A DNA stretch of 64,000 nt from UBA4733 sp036734945 (lineage in GTDB: Bacteria; Chloroflexota; UBA4733), in contig DAIMXP010000026.1 of assembly GCA_036734945.1 (NCBI GenBank), forward strand, positions 6,415 through 70,414. Direction: 5' to 3'. The translations under genes and the position numbers were made by a program. The first letter of the stretch is position 1, and every line of letters begins with the position of its first letter. Below are positions 1-8,342 of the stretch, piece by piece. Below the pieces are notes generated by a model, which was given only the letters and a program-made list of their open reading frames with translations, was not told where the DNA came from and did no database searches.

Positions 1-261
1 ATCACAACCGGGCATGAAGAGGCCTATCGGCGACCACATGGTGAGACCAACGCCCCGACGATCGATTTGTGGATCAAGCAAGAACACGAGGCGCTTGATA
101 ATCCACTGGTGGAAAAAGCTCGGCGCGGTTGACATATATAACACCCCGTCGATGACTTCATAGCGGTTGCCATCGGCGGGCAGCCGTTCCCAACGGGCGC
201 GGTTCCAGGTGGCATCGGGGGACCGCAAGACAAGCCCAGGGAAGAATTCAGCGATGGCCAT
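1..261 (-). CDS. Uma2 family endonuclease (DUF820), N-terminal part
   Basis: The gene runs off the left edge, so only the first 87 residues are present. The ATG at 261-259 is preceded by an AGGAGG Shine-Dalgarno at about 267-272. The protein shows the family signature near residues 33-48: an RYEVIDG block followed by LYMSTAPSFFHQ. Uma2 proteins are PD-(D/E)XK-fold nucleases that occur in many copies in Chloroflexota and cyanobacteria. Their cellular role is poorly known. The catalytic C-terminal half lies outside the window, so activity cannot be judged. It is divergent from the HEPN gene at 317. Confidence 0.8.
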   Translation of the reverse strand, partial: MAIAEFFPGLVLRSPDATWNRARWERLPADGNRYEVIDGVLYMSTAPSFFHQWIIKRLVFLLDPQIDRRGVGLTMWSPIGLFMPGCD

Positions 262-316
262 GGCGTCCTCCTGATCGCGGGTTTCCGCGGCAGCGTGACT
301 CACCTGTCAGTATAGT

Positions 317-742
317 GTGGCTGTCGAGGCAGGGTACAATAGCCGTGTGGAAGATGCTGCGGCCGCGTTTCTCATTAAGGCCGAGCAGAGCCTTGTCGGC
401 GCCAAGAGCGAGTGGGACAACGGACGGTATGATAACTGCGCGAACCGCTGTTACTACGCTGCCTTTCAGGCGGCCATTTCTGCCCTGCTTCGGTATGGTG
501 TTCGGCCTGCAGGGCCAAAGTGGGAGCACAGTTTTGTGCAGGCTCGCTTTGCGGGCGACCTAATCGGCAGACGCAAGCTGTATCCTTCAGAGTTGCGCGA
601 TGTGTTGGGGCGCCTTCTCATTCTGCGCCAGGTGACGGACTACGAGGTTGAGGCGGTAACTCGTATCCAGGGTTACCGCGCCTGCCGTAATGCACAGAAG
701 TTGGTAGAGACCGTGCGCGGCGGAGGAGGAATGGGCCAATGA
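317..742 (+). CDS. HEPN domain protein
   Basis: This 141-residue helical protein carries the HEPN pattern of a basic/Asn-Arg-Cys-Tyr-Tyr-Ala-Ala-Phe helix near residues 45-55, followed by a second helical pair containing YRACRNAQ. HEPN domains are commonly RNases or nucleotidyl-transfer partners in toxin-antitoxin and stress systems. I do not see a clear RX4-6H ribonuclease motif, so catalysis is uncertain. The start could be GTG 317 or the in-frame GTG at 347. The stop overlaps the ATG of the next gene (ATGA-type, 739-742), so the two are translationally coupled and probably work as a pair. Confidence 0.7.
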   Translation: MAVEAGYNSRVEDAAAAFLIKAEQSLVGAKSEWDNGRYDNCANRCYYAAFQAAISALLRYGVRPAGPKWEHSFVQARFAGDLIGRRKLYPSELRDVLGRLLILRQVTDYEVEAVTRIQGYRACRNAQKLVETVRGGGGMGQ

Positions 743-1047
743 GCGCGGAACGTGTGACTGAGGTCGACGCTCGCACAATGGCAGCGATGGACGAGTTGGA
801 AGCACTCATTAGCAGCCGTTATCCGACAGCTTCCTACCAACGCTCCCACGGTGAAGATCCAGAAGGACAGTACCTCACAGCGACGGTCGATATTGACGAT
901 ACCGATGACGTGGTTGACCTCGTCATCAATCGCCTGTTGGAGATGCAGATCGAGGAGGGGCTGCCTGTCTACGTCATCCCCATCCGGCCGATCCAGCGCG
1001 TGCTCGCCGCGCTGCGGGAACGGAGCAGCGTAGCGAGCACGGGTTAG
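739..1047 (+). CDS. Small acidic partner of the HEPN protein, unknown family
   Basis: This 102-residue protein is not recognised. It is acidic in the middle (DIDDTDDVVDLV near residue 50) and alternates predicted strands and helices, ending in a PIRP/LAALRER helix. It overlaps the HEPN gene by four bases, which implies coupled translation. It lacks the GSX10DXD motif of the MNT nucleotidyltransferases that usually pair with HEPN proteins. An antitoxin-like or substrate-recognition role is inferred from position only. Confidence 0.5.
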   Translation: MSAERVTEVDARTMAAMDELEALISSRYPTASYQRSHGEDPEGQYLTATVDIDDTDDVVDLVINRLLEMQIEEGLPVYVIPIRPIQRVLAALRERSSVASTG

Positions 1048-1145
1048 CGGAGTCAGCGCCGTCACAGCGTATCTACCGAAACTGCTGACAGCGACCGCCG
1101 GGTACGGTACAGTCCACCAACACGCGAGTCATGCGAGGGGAAGCT

Positions 1146-2951
1146 GTGCCGATCCGTCCCTTATCTGCCGAAGTCACCGCGCAGATTGCCGCTGGCGAAG
1201 TGGTGGAGCGGCCCGCGTCGGTCGTCAAGGAGTTGGTGGAGAACGCCCTGGATGCCGGGGCGAGGCGCATCGACGTCGACGTGACCGAGGGCGGTCGCCA
1301 ATTGATCCGGGTGAGCGATGACGGCCGCGGCATCGCGGCGGAGGAGATGGCCCTGGCGTTTGCGCGGCATGCCACCAGCAAGCTGCGCGACCTGAAGGAC
1401 CTAGACGCCTTGCAAACGCTCGGCTTTCGAGGTGAAGCGTTGGCGAGCATCGCGGCGGTCAGCCACACGGAGCTGTGCTCGCGGACGGCGGATGCGGCCA
1501 GCGCCGTGGAGCTGGTCGTGGACGCCGGCGCCGAGGTGCGGCATGGCCCGGCGGCACGGGCTGTCGGCACGACGGTCAGCGTGCGCGGGCTGTTCCGGCC
1601 CACGCCGGCCCGCTTCAAGTTTTTGCGCTCGACGCAGGCCGAGGCGGCGCGCATCCATGCCGTGGTGGCAGCCTATTCCCTGGTGGCGCCGCAGGTGCGC
1701 TTCCAGTTGCGCTTCGATACGCGGGACGTGCTGGCCACGCCTGGGGATGGCGAACTCGCCTCGGCAGTGCGCGCCCTCTATCGCGACGATGCCGATCACC
1801 TGCTGCCAATTGAGGGTGTAGGGCGGAACGGCGTGACGCTGGACGGCTTCGTCGGCGCCCCGACCTTGAGCCGGGCTACGCGGGAGCATTGCTGGGTCTT
1901 CGTCAATGGCCGCTGGATTACGCATCGCGGCATCAACGCGGCGGTAGAAGGCGCCTACCGCACGCTCTTGCAGGTCGGGCGCCATCCAGTTGCCGTCATT
2001 CGGCTCAGCGTGCCGCCGGAAAGCGTCGACGTCAACGTCCACCCCACCAAGGCGGAGGTGCGCTTCCTGCGCGATCGCGACATCTGCAGCGCTGTCTTCA
2101 ACGCGGTACAGGCGGCGCTGTTGGCTTCGCCGGTGGTTCCCGAAGCGGACTATCAGCAAGACCTGCCGCCCTGGCCGGCCTGGAATGCCGCGCCGTTGGC
2201 CGGCGCCCTCGCGCAGCCGCCGAGACCGGAGCGGGAACCCTGGAATCTGGATGCCACAGGCGCCGGCACGACAGCTTCACCGGTAACGCTGCGGGACGAC
2301 CTGCCGGTAGGCGGAATTGCGCCGGTCACTGCCGGCGCCGCTGTAGGCTTGCTACCACTCCGCCAGGTGCCGTTCCCGCGCATGCCGGTGTTGCGCGTGC
2401 TGGGCCAGGTGGACGAGAGCTACATCATCAGCGAAGGTCCCCAGGGTCTCTACTTGATCGATCAGCACGCGGCGCACGAACGCATCCTCTTCGACCGGCT
2501 GCGGGAGGCGGCGCGGGAGGGCGTCAGTCCCCAGATGCTTCTGGAGCCGGCGCCAATGCACCTGACACCAGGCCAGTTAGCGGTGTATCAGGAGCAGGCT
2601 GCCCTCTTTGCCCAACTCGGCTTCCTGCTGGAACCCTTCGGCGGCTCCGCCCTGCTGATGCGCGGCGTGCCGCCGGCCCTGGCCGGCAGGGACCCGGTAC
2701 GCGCCTTGCTGGACGTGCTGGATGAGATGAGCGAAGAGCACCGGGGAGGCACGACGTATGGCGAGGCAGCGCTGTGGGCTGTGGCCTGTCGCTCAGCGAT
2801 AAAGGCCGGTCAGCAGTTGTCGACGGACGAGATGGTCGAGTTGGTGCGCCAGTTGGAGGCGACGAGCTCTCCGCAAACCTGCGCGCACGGCCGGCCGACG
2901 ATGATCCATCTCAGTGTGAGCCAACTGGAACGGCAGTTCGGCAGGCGGTAG
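1146..2951 (+). CDS. mutL: DNA mismatch repair endonuclease MutL
   Basis: MutL couples MutS mismatch recognition to strand incision in the cytoplasm. The GHKL ATPase domain occupies roughly residues 1-330. Visible motifs are E32-N33 in the VENALDA block, DDGRGI at 58-63 and GFRGEAL at 93-99. The C-terminal domain carries endonuclease motifs: DQHAAHE at 439-445, ACR at 547-549 and CAHGRP at 579-584. This indicates a nicking MutL, as expected in bacteria without MutH. I prefer GTG 1146, preceded by GAGGGGA, because the product then begins MPIRPLS as in most MutL proteins; ATG 1131 is in frame and adds five residues. miaA follows closely, a common mutL-miaA pairing. Confidence 0.96.
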   Translation: MPIRPLSAEVTAQIAAGEVVERPASVVKELVENALDAGARRIDVDVTEGGRQLIRVSDDGRGIAAEEMALAFARHATSKLRDLKDLDALQTLGFRGEALASIAAVSHTELCSRTADAASAVELVVDAGAEVRHGPAARAVGTTVSVRGLFRPTPARFKFLRSTQAEAARIHAVVAAYSLVAPQVRFQLRFDTRDVLATPGDGELASAVRALYRDDADHLLPIEGVGRNGVTLDGFVGAPTLSRATREHCWVFVNGRWITHRGINAAVEGAYRTLLQVGRHPVAVIRLSVPPESVDVNVHPTKAEVRFLRDRDICSAVFNAVQAALLASPVVPEADYQQDLPPWPAWNAAPLAGALAQPPRPEREPWNLDATGAGTTASPVTLRDDLPVGGIAPVTAGAAVGLLPLRQVPFPRMPVLRVLGQVDESYIISEGPQGLYLIDQHAAHERILFDRLREAAREGVSPQMLLEPAPMHLTPGQLAVYQEQAALFAQLGFLLEPFGGSALLMRGVPPALAGRDPVRALLDVLDEMSEEHRGGTTYGEAALWAVACRSAIKAGQQLSTDEMVELVRQLEATSSPQTCAHGRPTMIHLSVSQLERQFGRR

Positions 2952-2985
2952 CGGTTGGTTGACCGCGCAAAGTGAAGAGGACACG

Positions 2986-3924
2986 ATGTCCAGTCCTAGC
3001 GCTGCGCCGCTGCCGCCGCTCCTTGTCATTGGCGGGCCGACCGCTACCGGCAAGACGGCGCTGGCGGTGCAGTTGGCGCGTCGCTTCGGTGGGGAGATCG
3101 TCGGCGCCGACGCGCGCCAGATCTATCGCGGCCTGGACATCGGCACGGGCAAAGCCGGGCCTGTCGAACTGCAAGGCGTCGTGCACCATCTCCTCGACGT
3201 GGCCCTGCCCGACGAGTCCTTCACCGTCACGCAATATGCTGCCCTGGCCACTGCGGCGATTGCCGGCATCCAGCGCCGAGGCAAGCTGCCGATTCTCACT
3301 GGCGGCGCCGGCTTCTACATCCGGGCGGTGGTCGATGGCCTGCTGCCGCCGGAGGTCGCCCCCCAGCCAGTGCTGCGCGCGGAGTTGGAACGGCGCTGGC
3401 AGACCGACCGCGACGCGGTGCTGCGAGAACTGGCGGCGCAGGACCCAGTCACGGCTGCACGCATCGACCAGCAAAACCCGCGTCGCGTGATCCGTGCTTT
3501 GGAAGTGATCCTTACAACTGGCCTCCCTTACAGCGAACAGCAGCAGTTGCAGCCGCTGCCCGTTCGTCCCCTGCTGCTGGCGCTGACCGCCGAACGCCCT
3601 GTGCTCTACCGACTGGCTGACCGGCGCATCGACGGTATGCTGGCCGGTGGCCTGGAAAAGGAGGTCCGCCAGCTCGTTGGCGCCGGCTACGACTTTGGCC
3701 TCCCTGCCTTCACCGCAGTTGGTTACCGCGAACTGGCTGCCTACCTCGGCGGCTCCGGCAGCCTGGAAGCCGTGCGCCGGCGCATGCAGCAGGCAACCAA
3801 TGCCTACCAGCGCCGCCAGCTCACCTGGTTCCGCGTTGACCAGCGCTGGCATTGGCTGGATGTGACCAAGCCGGAACTAGTGACGCGGGCGCAGGCGATG
3901 GTGAAGGCTTGGTTGGGGGGGTGA
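2986..3924 (+). CDS. miaA: tRNA dimethylallyltransferase MiaA
   Basis: MiaA transfers a dimethylallyl group from DMAPP to N6 of adenosine 37 in tRNAs reading UNN codons. The 312-residue product has a P-loop GPTATGKT at 17-24, a DARQIYRGLDIGTGK block that replaces the usual DSMQIY, and the HHLLD and GGAGFYIRA motifs. It ends in the typical helical tRNA-binding region with VGYRE. ATG 2986 is chosen because GAAGAGG lies a few bases upstream; an in-frame TTG at 2959 lacks a comparable site. It starts 34 bases after mutL and is probably co-transcribed with it. Confidence 0.96.
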   Translation: MSSPSAAPLPPLLVIGGPTATGKTALAVQLARRFGGEIVGADARQIYRGLDIGTGKAGPVELQGVVHHLLDVALPDESFTVTQYAALATAAIAGIQRRGKLPILTGGAGFYIRAVVDGLLPPEVAPQPVLRAELERRWQTDRDAVLRELAAQDPVTAARIDQQNPRRVIRALEVILTTGLPYSEQQQLQPLPVRPLLLALTAERPVLYRLADRRIDGMLAGGLEKEVRQLVGAGYDFGLPAFTAVGYRELAAYLGGSGSLEAVRRRMQQATNAYQRRQLTWFRVDQRWHWLDVTKPELVTRAQAMVKAWLGG

Positions 3925-3962
3925 CGGTTGGGGGAAGGGGGATTAGGTAGAAGGAGAAAGTA

Positions 3963-4061
3963 CAGGGCCGCGACTGCGGTCGCGTTCAAAACCGTCGACG
4001 GCACACCCAAGCGACCGCAGTCGCCCCCCGTCCTTGGCCGCAGACCGCAGTCGCGGCCCTG
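3963..4061. repeat. Palindromic repeat, 19-bp inverted arms
   Basis: A 99-bp element between miaA and the LacI gene. Arms 3963-3981 and 4043-4061 are perfect inverted repeats built around GCGACTGCGGTCGC. A third copy of the core lies at 4011-4024. The organisation resembles the elements at 27825 and 31352, but the arm sequence differs. It may act as a transcription terminator for mutL-miaA or be a small non-autonomous mobile element. Confidence 0.7.
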
Positions 4062-4130
4062 GTCACTCGGGCACAATCGTCGTCCGCTTGCCCAGCCCCA
4101 CTTTGCACTACGCCCACTCCTTCCTTCCTC

Positions 4131-4170
4131 TTGACAGCCCTCGCCCCACGCTGTACGATGCTCAAACGTT
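4131..4170 (+). promoter_or_regulatory. Sigma-70 promoter of the LacI/sulfatase block with possible operator
   Basis: TTGACA at 4131-4136, a 17-base spacer and TACGAT at 4154-4159 make a near-consensus promoter ahead of the GTG at 4190. Directly downstream, AAACGTT at 4164-4170 contains the AACGTT core with a central CG that is typical of LacI-family operators. A repressor bound there would cover the transcription start. The promoter is seen directly; the operator is inferred and its flanks are not palindromic. Confidence 0.75.
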
Positions 4171-4189
4171 GGAATGGGGGCGGCGAGAC

Positions 4190-5218
4190 GTGCAACGCAA
4201 TAGCGCGACCATCAAGGATATCGCGCGCGAGGTCGGCATGGACTACTCCACAGTGTCCTTGGCCCTCCGCGATCATCCGCGCATCGCCGTAGGGACCCGC
4301 CAGCGCATTCAAGAGGCCGCGGAACACCTGGGCTATGTGCCCAATCGCGCGGCGCAGGCCCTGCGACTGGGACGATCCCACACCATCGCCTTTGTGCTCT
4401 GGGGCGACAACTCCGAGCAGATTCGTCAGTCGTTCCCTGATTACACACTGGCCGCTACGGCTGCTGCCTTTGCGGCCGGGTACGAGCTGCTCCTCTTGCA
4501 GGCCACGGCGGCACGGCTGGCAGCAGCCGGCATCGACCGCTTCCCGGAGTTGCGCCAAACCGATGGAGCATTGTTCGTCGGGGAGACGTTGGACCGCCAG
4601 GGACTGGCGGCGCTCCTCCAGGCCGGCTACCCGGTTGTCCACCTGGGGGAGCGCACCTTAGAAGGCGTGACACTGCCCTGTGTTGGGGCCGATTATGCGC
4701 AAGGTGGCGCGCTAGCAGCGGAGCACCTCCTCTCCTTCGGGCACCGTCGACTGGCTGCCCTCTACGGGCCACACAGCGGGGCGCCGGAAATCCACGAGCG
4801 GCGGCTGGCCGGCTTCACTGAACGAGCCGGTGACGCGGTGCTGGCGCAGATCGGCGTGCAGCGCGAAACGCCCATTGAAGCGGTGCTGGCCCAGTTGCGC
4901 GCGGCCGGTATCACGGGCGTCTTTGCCACCGAGCAGGTCATCGGCATGCGTCTGTTGGTCGCCTGTTCTGCCGCCGGCGTGCGTATCCCAGAGGATCTGA
5001 GCGTCGTGGCGTTCGACGATCTCCCGGCGGCCGCCCTGAGTTCGCCGCCCCTGACCTGCATCCGCCAGCCGCGCGATACCGCCGGTAAGCTGGGTCTGGA
5101 ACTCCTGCGCGACCTGATTGAGGGGCGGCAGGTTGGCACGGCGCGGCAACTGTTGCCGTGTGTACTGGTGGCCAGGGCATCGGTGGCGCCACCGCCGGAC
5201 GACCAGGAGGAGAAGTAG
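4190..5218 (+). CDS. LacI-family transcriptional regulator
   Basis: A 342-residue LacI/GalR regulator. An N-terminal helix-turn-helix (TIKDIAREVGMDYSTVSLAL, about residues 7-26) and a hinge block with NRAAQALR precede a periplasmic-binding-protein-like sugar sensor. That sensor ends with the family hallmark VVAFDDLPAAAL and a TCIRQPR segment. Translation probably starts at GTG 4190, preceded by a purine-rich GGGGGCGG. The next gene begins two bases after the stop codon, so regulator and sulfatase are one transcription unit. The ligand is probably a sugar from the sulfated glycan handled by the downstream genes; this is inferred from context. Confidence 0.92.
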   Translation: MQRNSATIKDIAREVGMDYSTVSLALRDHPRIAVGTRQRIQEAAEHLGYVPNRAAQALRLGRSHTIAFVLWGDNSEQIRQSFPDYTLAATAAAFAAGYELLLLQATAARLAAAGIDRFPELRQTDGALFVGETLDRQGLAALLQAGYPVVHLGERTLEGVTLPCVGADYAQGGALAAEHLLSFGHRRLAALYGPHSGAPEIHERRLAGFTERAGDAVLAQIGVQRETPIEAVLAQLRAAGITGVFATEQVIGMRLLVACSAAGVRIPEDLSVVAFDDLPAAALSSPPLTCIRQPRDTAGKLGLELLRDLIEGRQVGTARQLLPCVLVARASVAPPPDDQEEK

Positions 5219-5219
5219 T

Positions 5220-6821
5220 TTGAACGTTGTCGTCGTCCTCATCGACACCCTGCGCAAGGACTACCTGAGTCCGTATGGCGGCGCCCATGTCGCCACCCCC
5301 AACTTCCAACGCCTGGCCGACATGGGAACCACCTTTGATCAGGCGTACCTGACGTCTTACCCGTGCATGCCCGCTCGTCGCGATCTGTGGACCGGTCGCT
5401 ACGAATTCCCGTGGCGCGGCTGGGGTCCCTTGGAGGCCGGAGATCAGCCCCTGCCGGAGGTGCTCAGTCACGCCGGTATCCACACGGGGCTGGTCACCGA
5501 TCATTACCATCTTTTCGAGCACGGGTCCGGCAACTACCAGTTTGGCTTCGATTCCTGGGAGTTCATCCGTGGCCAGGAGAAGGACCCGTGGGCATTGGCG
5601 GCGGGCGACGTCACCTGGCCCGGTCCGGAGTTCAGCAAGATTCACCGCGGCTGGCGCCAGTACTGGGCCAACACCGCCCGCTGGCGCGACGGGCTCAACT
5701 GGCGCTCGGAGGAACACACGTTCGCCGCCCAGACCTTCCGCAGCGCAGCCAACTGGCTGGATACCAACCGCAACGCGGAGCCTTTCTTCTTGCTGATCGA
5801 TTGCTTCGACCCGCACGAGCCGTTCGATCCCCCGGAGCCGTATCGCCGGCGCTACGAAAACGAGCCGGGACACGATCGTATGCTCTGGCCGATCTACGGC
5901 GCTGCCGACCGCTACACGGAGGCCGAACTGCGCGACGTGCGCGGCCTCTACGCCGGCGAAGTGGCCCTGGTCGACACCTGGCTCGGCTACTTCCTGGACC
6001 GCCTGGAGCACCTGGGCCGGCTGGACGACACGATGCTGATCGTCACCACTGATCATGGCCACCTCTTTGGCGAACACGGCATGATCGGCAAGCCGTCCAC
6101 GACGCACGGCGATTCCAACCTCTACCAGGAGGTTGCGGCCGTGCCGTTCTTCGTCTACTACCCCGGCGCGCCCGGCGGCCAGCGCCGCCAGGAGCTGGTG
6201 CAACTGGTCGATGTCTATCCGACGGTGCTCGCGGCGCTTGGCGGGGCTGGGGGCAAGGGATCGGGTGCCGAGGAACACGAGGCGGAGTCGTGGCAGGCGA
6301 AATTTGGCGTGAAGCCGGAGCGTCTGCACGGCTATGACTTGACGCCGTTGCTAACGGGACCTCACCCCCTGCCCCTGTCCTGGGCGGAGAGGGGGGAACG
6401 ACGGGGGGCCGCGGTAGCTGATCCTCTCCCCTCCGAGGGGAGCGGCTGGAACAGGGATTACGCCTTCTACGCTAAGTTTGGTGAGGCGATCAATGTGACC
6501 GATGGCCGTTATACGCTCTTCCAGTGGCCGCCGAGCTATGGCAACAGCCCGTTGCACTGGTACGGCAGCCAGCCACCGGCCTTTCTGAAGCCGCGGGGCG
6601 TCGGTGACTACGAACCGTGCGACCAGCGCTTCCCGATCGATTGGGTACGCGGCCCTATGCACACCGCCCTGTTCGATGTCACGGCTGACCCCGCCCAACG
6701 ACACGATTTGTCAAGTGAGCAACCGGAAGTATTGCAACGGATGCAATCGGCCCTACGTGACTGGCTCGTCGCCATCAAGGCGCCGCCGGAGCAACTCCAG
6801 CGTCTGGGGTTAGGTTCTTAG
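5220..6821 (+). CDS. Sulfatase (formylglycine-type), first of a tandem pair
   Basis: A sulfatase hydrolyses sulfate esters using a formylglycine made from Cys or Ser. Here the signature is C49-M-P-A-R53 inside SYPCMPARRDLWTG, so Cys49 is the predicted formylglycine. Metal-binding blocks IDTLR (8-12), DPHEPFDPP and TTDHGHLFGEHG are present. There is no signal peptide. The start is TTG 5220, immediately after the LacI stop codon and preceded by GGAGGAGAAG. A repeat-derived stretch of about 29 codons interrupts the frame near 6358-6443. The protein is paralogous to the next gene, as shown by the shared SW(E/D)(F/Y)(I/V)RGQE block. Confidence 0.9.
   Translation: MNVVVVLIDTLRKDYLSPYGGAHVATPNFQRLADMGTTFDQAYLTSYPCMPARRDLWTGRYEFPWRGWGPLEAGDQPLPEVLSHAGIHTGLVTDHYHLFEHGSGNYQFGFDSWEFIRGQEKDPWALAAGDVTWPGPEFSKIHRGWRQYWANTARWRDGLNWRSEEHTFAAQTFRSAANWLDTNRNAEPFFLLIDCFDPHEPFDPPEPYRRRYENEPGHDRMLWPIYGAADRYTEAELRDVRGLYAGEVALVDTWLGYFLDRLEHLGRLDDTMLIVTTDHGHLFGEHGMIGKPSTTHGDSNLYQEVAAVPFFVYYPGAPGGQRRQELVQLVDVYPTVLAALGGAGGKGSGAEEHEAESWQAKFGVKPERLHGYDLTPLLTGPHPLPLSWAERGERRGAAVADPLPSEGSGWNRDYAFYAKFGEAINVTDGRYTLFQWPPSYGNSPLHWYGSQPPAFLKPRGVGDYEPCDQRFPIDWVRGPMHTALFDVTADPAQRHDLSSEQPEVLQRMQSALRDWLVAIKAPPEQLQRLGLGS
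6358..6443. repeat. REP-like insertion inside the sulfatase frame
   Basis: The stretch is C-rich then G-rich (CTCACCCCCTGCCCCTGTCC followed by GGAGAGGGGGG) and ends in a small palindrome, CTCCCCTCCGAGGGGAG. Its translation is low-complexity (PHPLPLSWAERGERRG) and lies between normal sulfatase segments LTPLL and YAFYAKFGE. The inserted length keeps the frame open. It resembles C/G-rich repeats elsewhere in this window, at 8381-8410 and 58905-58945. Confidence 0.55.
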
Positions 6822-6833
6822 GAAAGGGAATCC

Positions 6834-8342
6834 ATGCCTCGTAATCTCATCGTGGTGGTCTTCGACACGTTGCGCTATGACGCCGTTTCCGGCGACCTGG
6901 CGCAGATGCCGAATATGCGACGGTTCGCGGAGGGCGCCGTCTCCTTCACCAATGCCTGGGGGGAAGGGTTGCCGACGATCCCCTTCCGGCGTGCTCTACA
7001 TACCGGCATCCGTGCCTTCCCCTGGCGCTACCACGTGCCGGACCGGGGATCGCACCCCAACATCCTCGGCTGGCACGCCGTGCCGGAAGACCAAACCACG
7101 GCTGCCGAGTACCTCTTCGCCCAGGGCTATGCCACCCAACTGGTGGCCGATGTCTGGCATATGTTCAAGGCGACGCAGAACTTCATCCGCGGCTTCGCCA
7201 GTTGGGACTACGTGCGCGGCCAGGAGGGGGACACCTACCGCTTCGGCGCCGACTCGCTGAAGACGGCGGCTGAGCTCGATCCCACGCGCATGGGTCCCGC
7301 CGCGTACCTCTACCAGGTCAAGGATCGCCGGTCGGATGACGACTATTTCGTCTCCCAGGTGCTGAACCGAGCCGGCGACTTCGTGGAAGGCATCCAGGGC
7401 GCCGGTCCCTATTGCCTGTGGGTCGAGAGTTTCTCACCGCACGAGTTCTGGGACCCGCCCCTGCGCTACGCCGACGCCTATTTCCAGAAGGAGGGGCTGA
7501 AAAACTTCATAGTGCCCCAGTTGCTCAACCGCATCCCTGCCGGCGCCGCCGGTCAGACGATGGCGGAACAGCGCCGGAGCGCGCAGGGAACGCCGATCTT
7601 GCAGCCGGGCGAAGAGCCGTCGGCCGACGATATTGCCCGCACCAAAGCCCTCTACCAGGGCTACTGCACGTTCTGTGACGACCGCTTCGGCAAGTTCATG
7701 GAGCGGCTGGAGCGCAGCGGCGCCTTGAAGGACAGTGTCGTCGCCGTGCTTTCCGACCACGGCACGGAGTTGTGGGATAAGGGACAGTTCGGCAAATCCG
7801 GCGCGCGTATGCACCCGTACAACACCCAGATCAACCTGATGATCCGCCACCCCGAAGGCGAGGGCGCCGGGCGGAGCATCGACACCTTTGCCCAGAACCA
7901 GGACATCCTACCGACGCTCCTGGGCATGCTGGAGATACCTCATCCGCGCCTGGACGGCGCCAACCTCTGGCCCCTCGTGAGCGGCGGGGCCGGGGCCGAG
8001 CAGTTGCGCGCGCGTGACCACGTCGTCATCGGTTGGGACGTGTACGCCTCGGTCCGCGACAGCGAATGGAACATGCTCATCAACACCAGCGAGCCGAGCA
8101 AGAATCTGCAACTCTTCCACCTGACCGATGACCCCGACGAGAAGCGCAACGTCGCCGGCGACTACCCGCAGATCGTCAGGAAGCAGATCGCTCGCTTGGA
8201 GGCAGTTCTGGGTGCGCCCTTGCCGGCGAACTACACCCACCGGCCAAAGGGCGGCTTCGCCGCGACGCCCGGTGGCCTGCGCCAGAAGCGCGCCCAGGCC
8301 GCCCTGCCGGGAGAACGCTGGGTCGGCAGCAACCAGGTGTAG
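6834..8342 (+). CDS. Sulfatase-fold hydrolase with Thr at the formylglycine position
   Basis: This 502-residue member of the alkaline phosphatase/sulfatase superfamily is paralogous to the preceding gene (shared SWDYVRGQE block). Metal-site motifs FDTLR (10-14), SPHEFWDPP and SDHGTELWDKGQFGKSG are kept. The canonical C/S-X-P-X-R signature reads T48-I-P-F-R52 within LPTIPFRRALHTG, so residue 48 is threonine and cannot become formylglycine. Superfamily phosphodiesterases of the NPP type use threonine as nucleophile, so a phosphoester or phosphonate substrate is possible; loss of function is the alternative. ATG 6834 follows the previous stop codon by 12 bases with GGAAAGGG upstream, implying an operon. 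Confidence 0.85.
   Translation: MPRNLIVVVFDTLRYDAVSGDLAQMPNMRRFAEGAVSFTNAWGEGLPTIPFRRALHTGIRAFPWRYHVPDRGSHPNILGWHAVPEDQTTAAEYLFAQGYATQLVADVWHMFKATQNFIRGFASWDYVRGQEGDTYRFGADSLKTAAELDPTRMGPAAYLYQVKDRRSDDDYFVSQVLNRAGDFVEGIQGAGPYCLWVESFSPHEFWDPPLRYADAYFQKEGLKNFIVPQLLNRIPAGAAGQTMAEQRRSAQGTPILQPGEEPSADDIARTKALYQGYCTFCDDRFGKFMERLERSGALKDSVVAVLSDHGTELWDKGQFGKSGARMHPYNTQINLMIRHPEGEGAGRSIDTFAQNQDILPTLLGMLEIPHPRLDGANLWPLVSGGAGAEQLRARDHVVIGWDVYASVRDSEWNMLINTSEPSKNLQLFHLTDDPDEKRNVAGDYPQIVRKQIARLEAVLGAPLPANYTHRPKGGFAATPGGLRQKRAQAALPGERWVGSNQV

Noticed and set aside
2911..3852. Long minus-strand frame opposite miaA
   Set aside because: Shadow of a well-identified gene; no domain and no ribosome-binding site.
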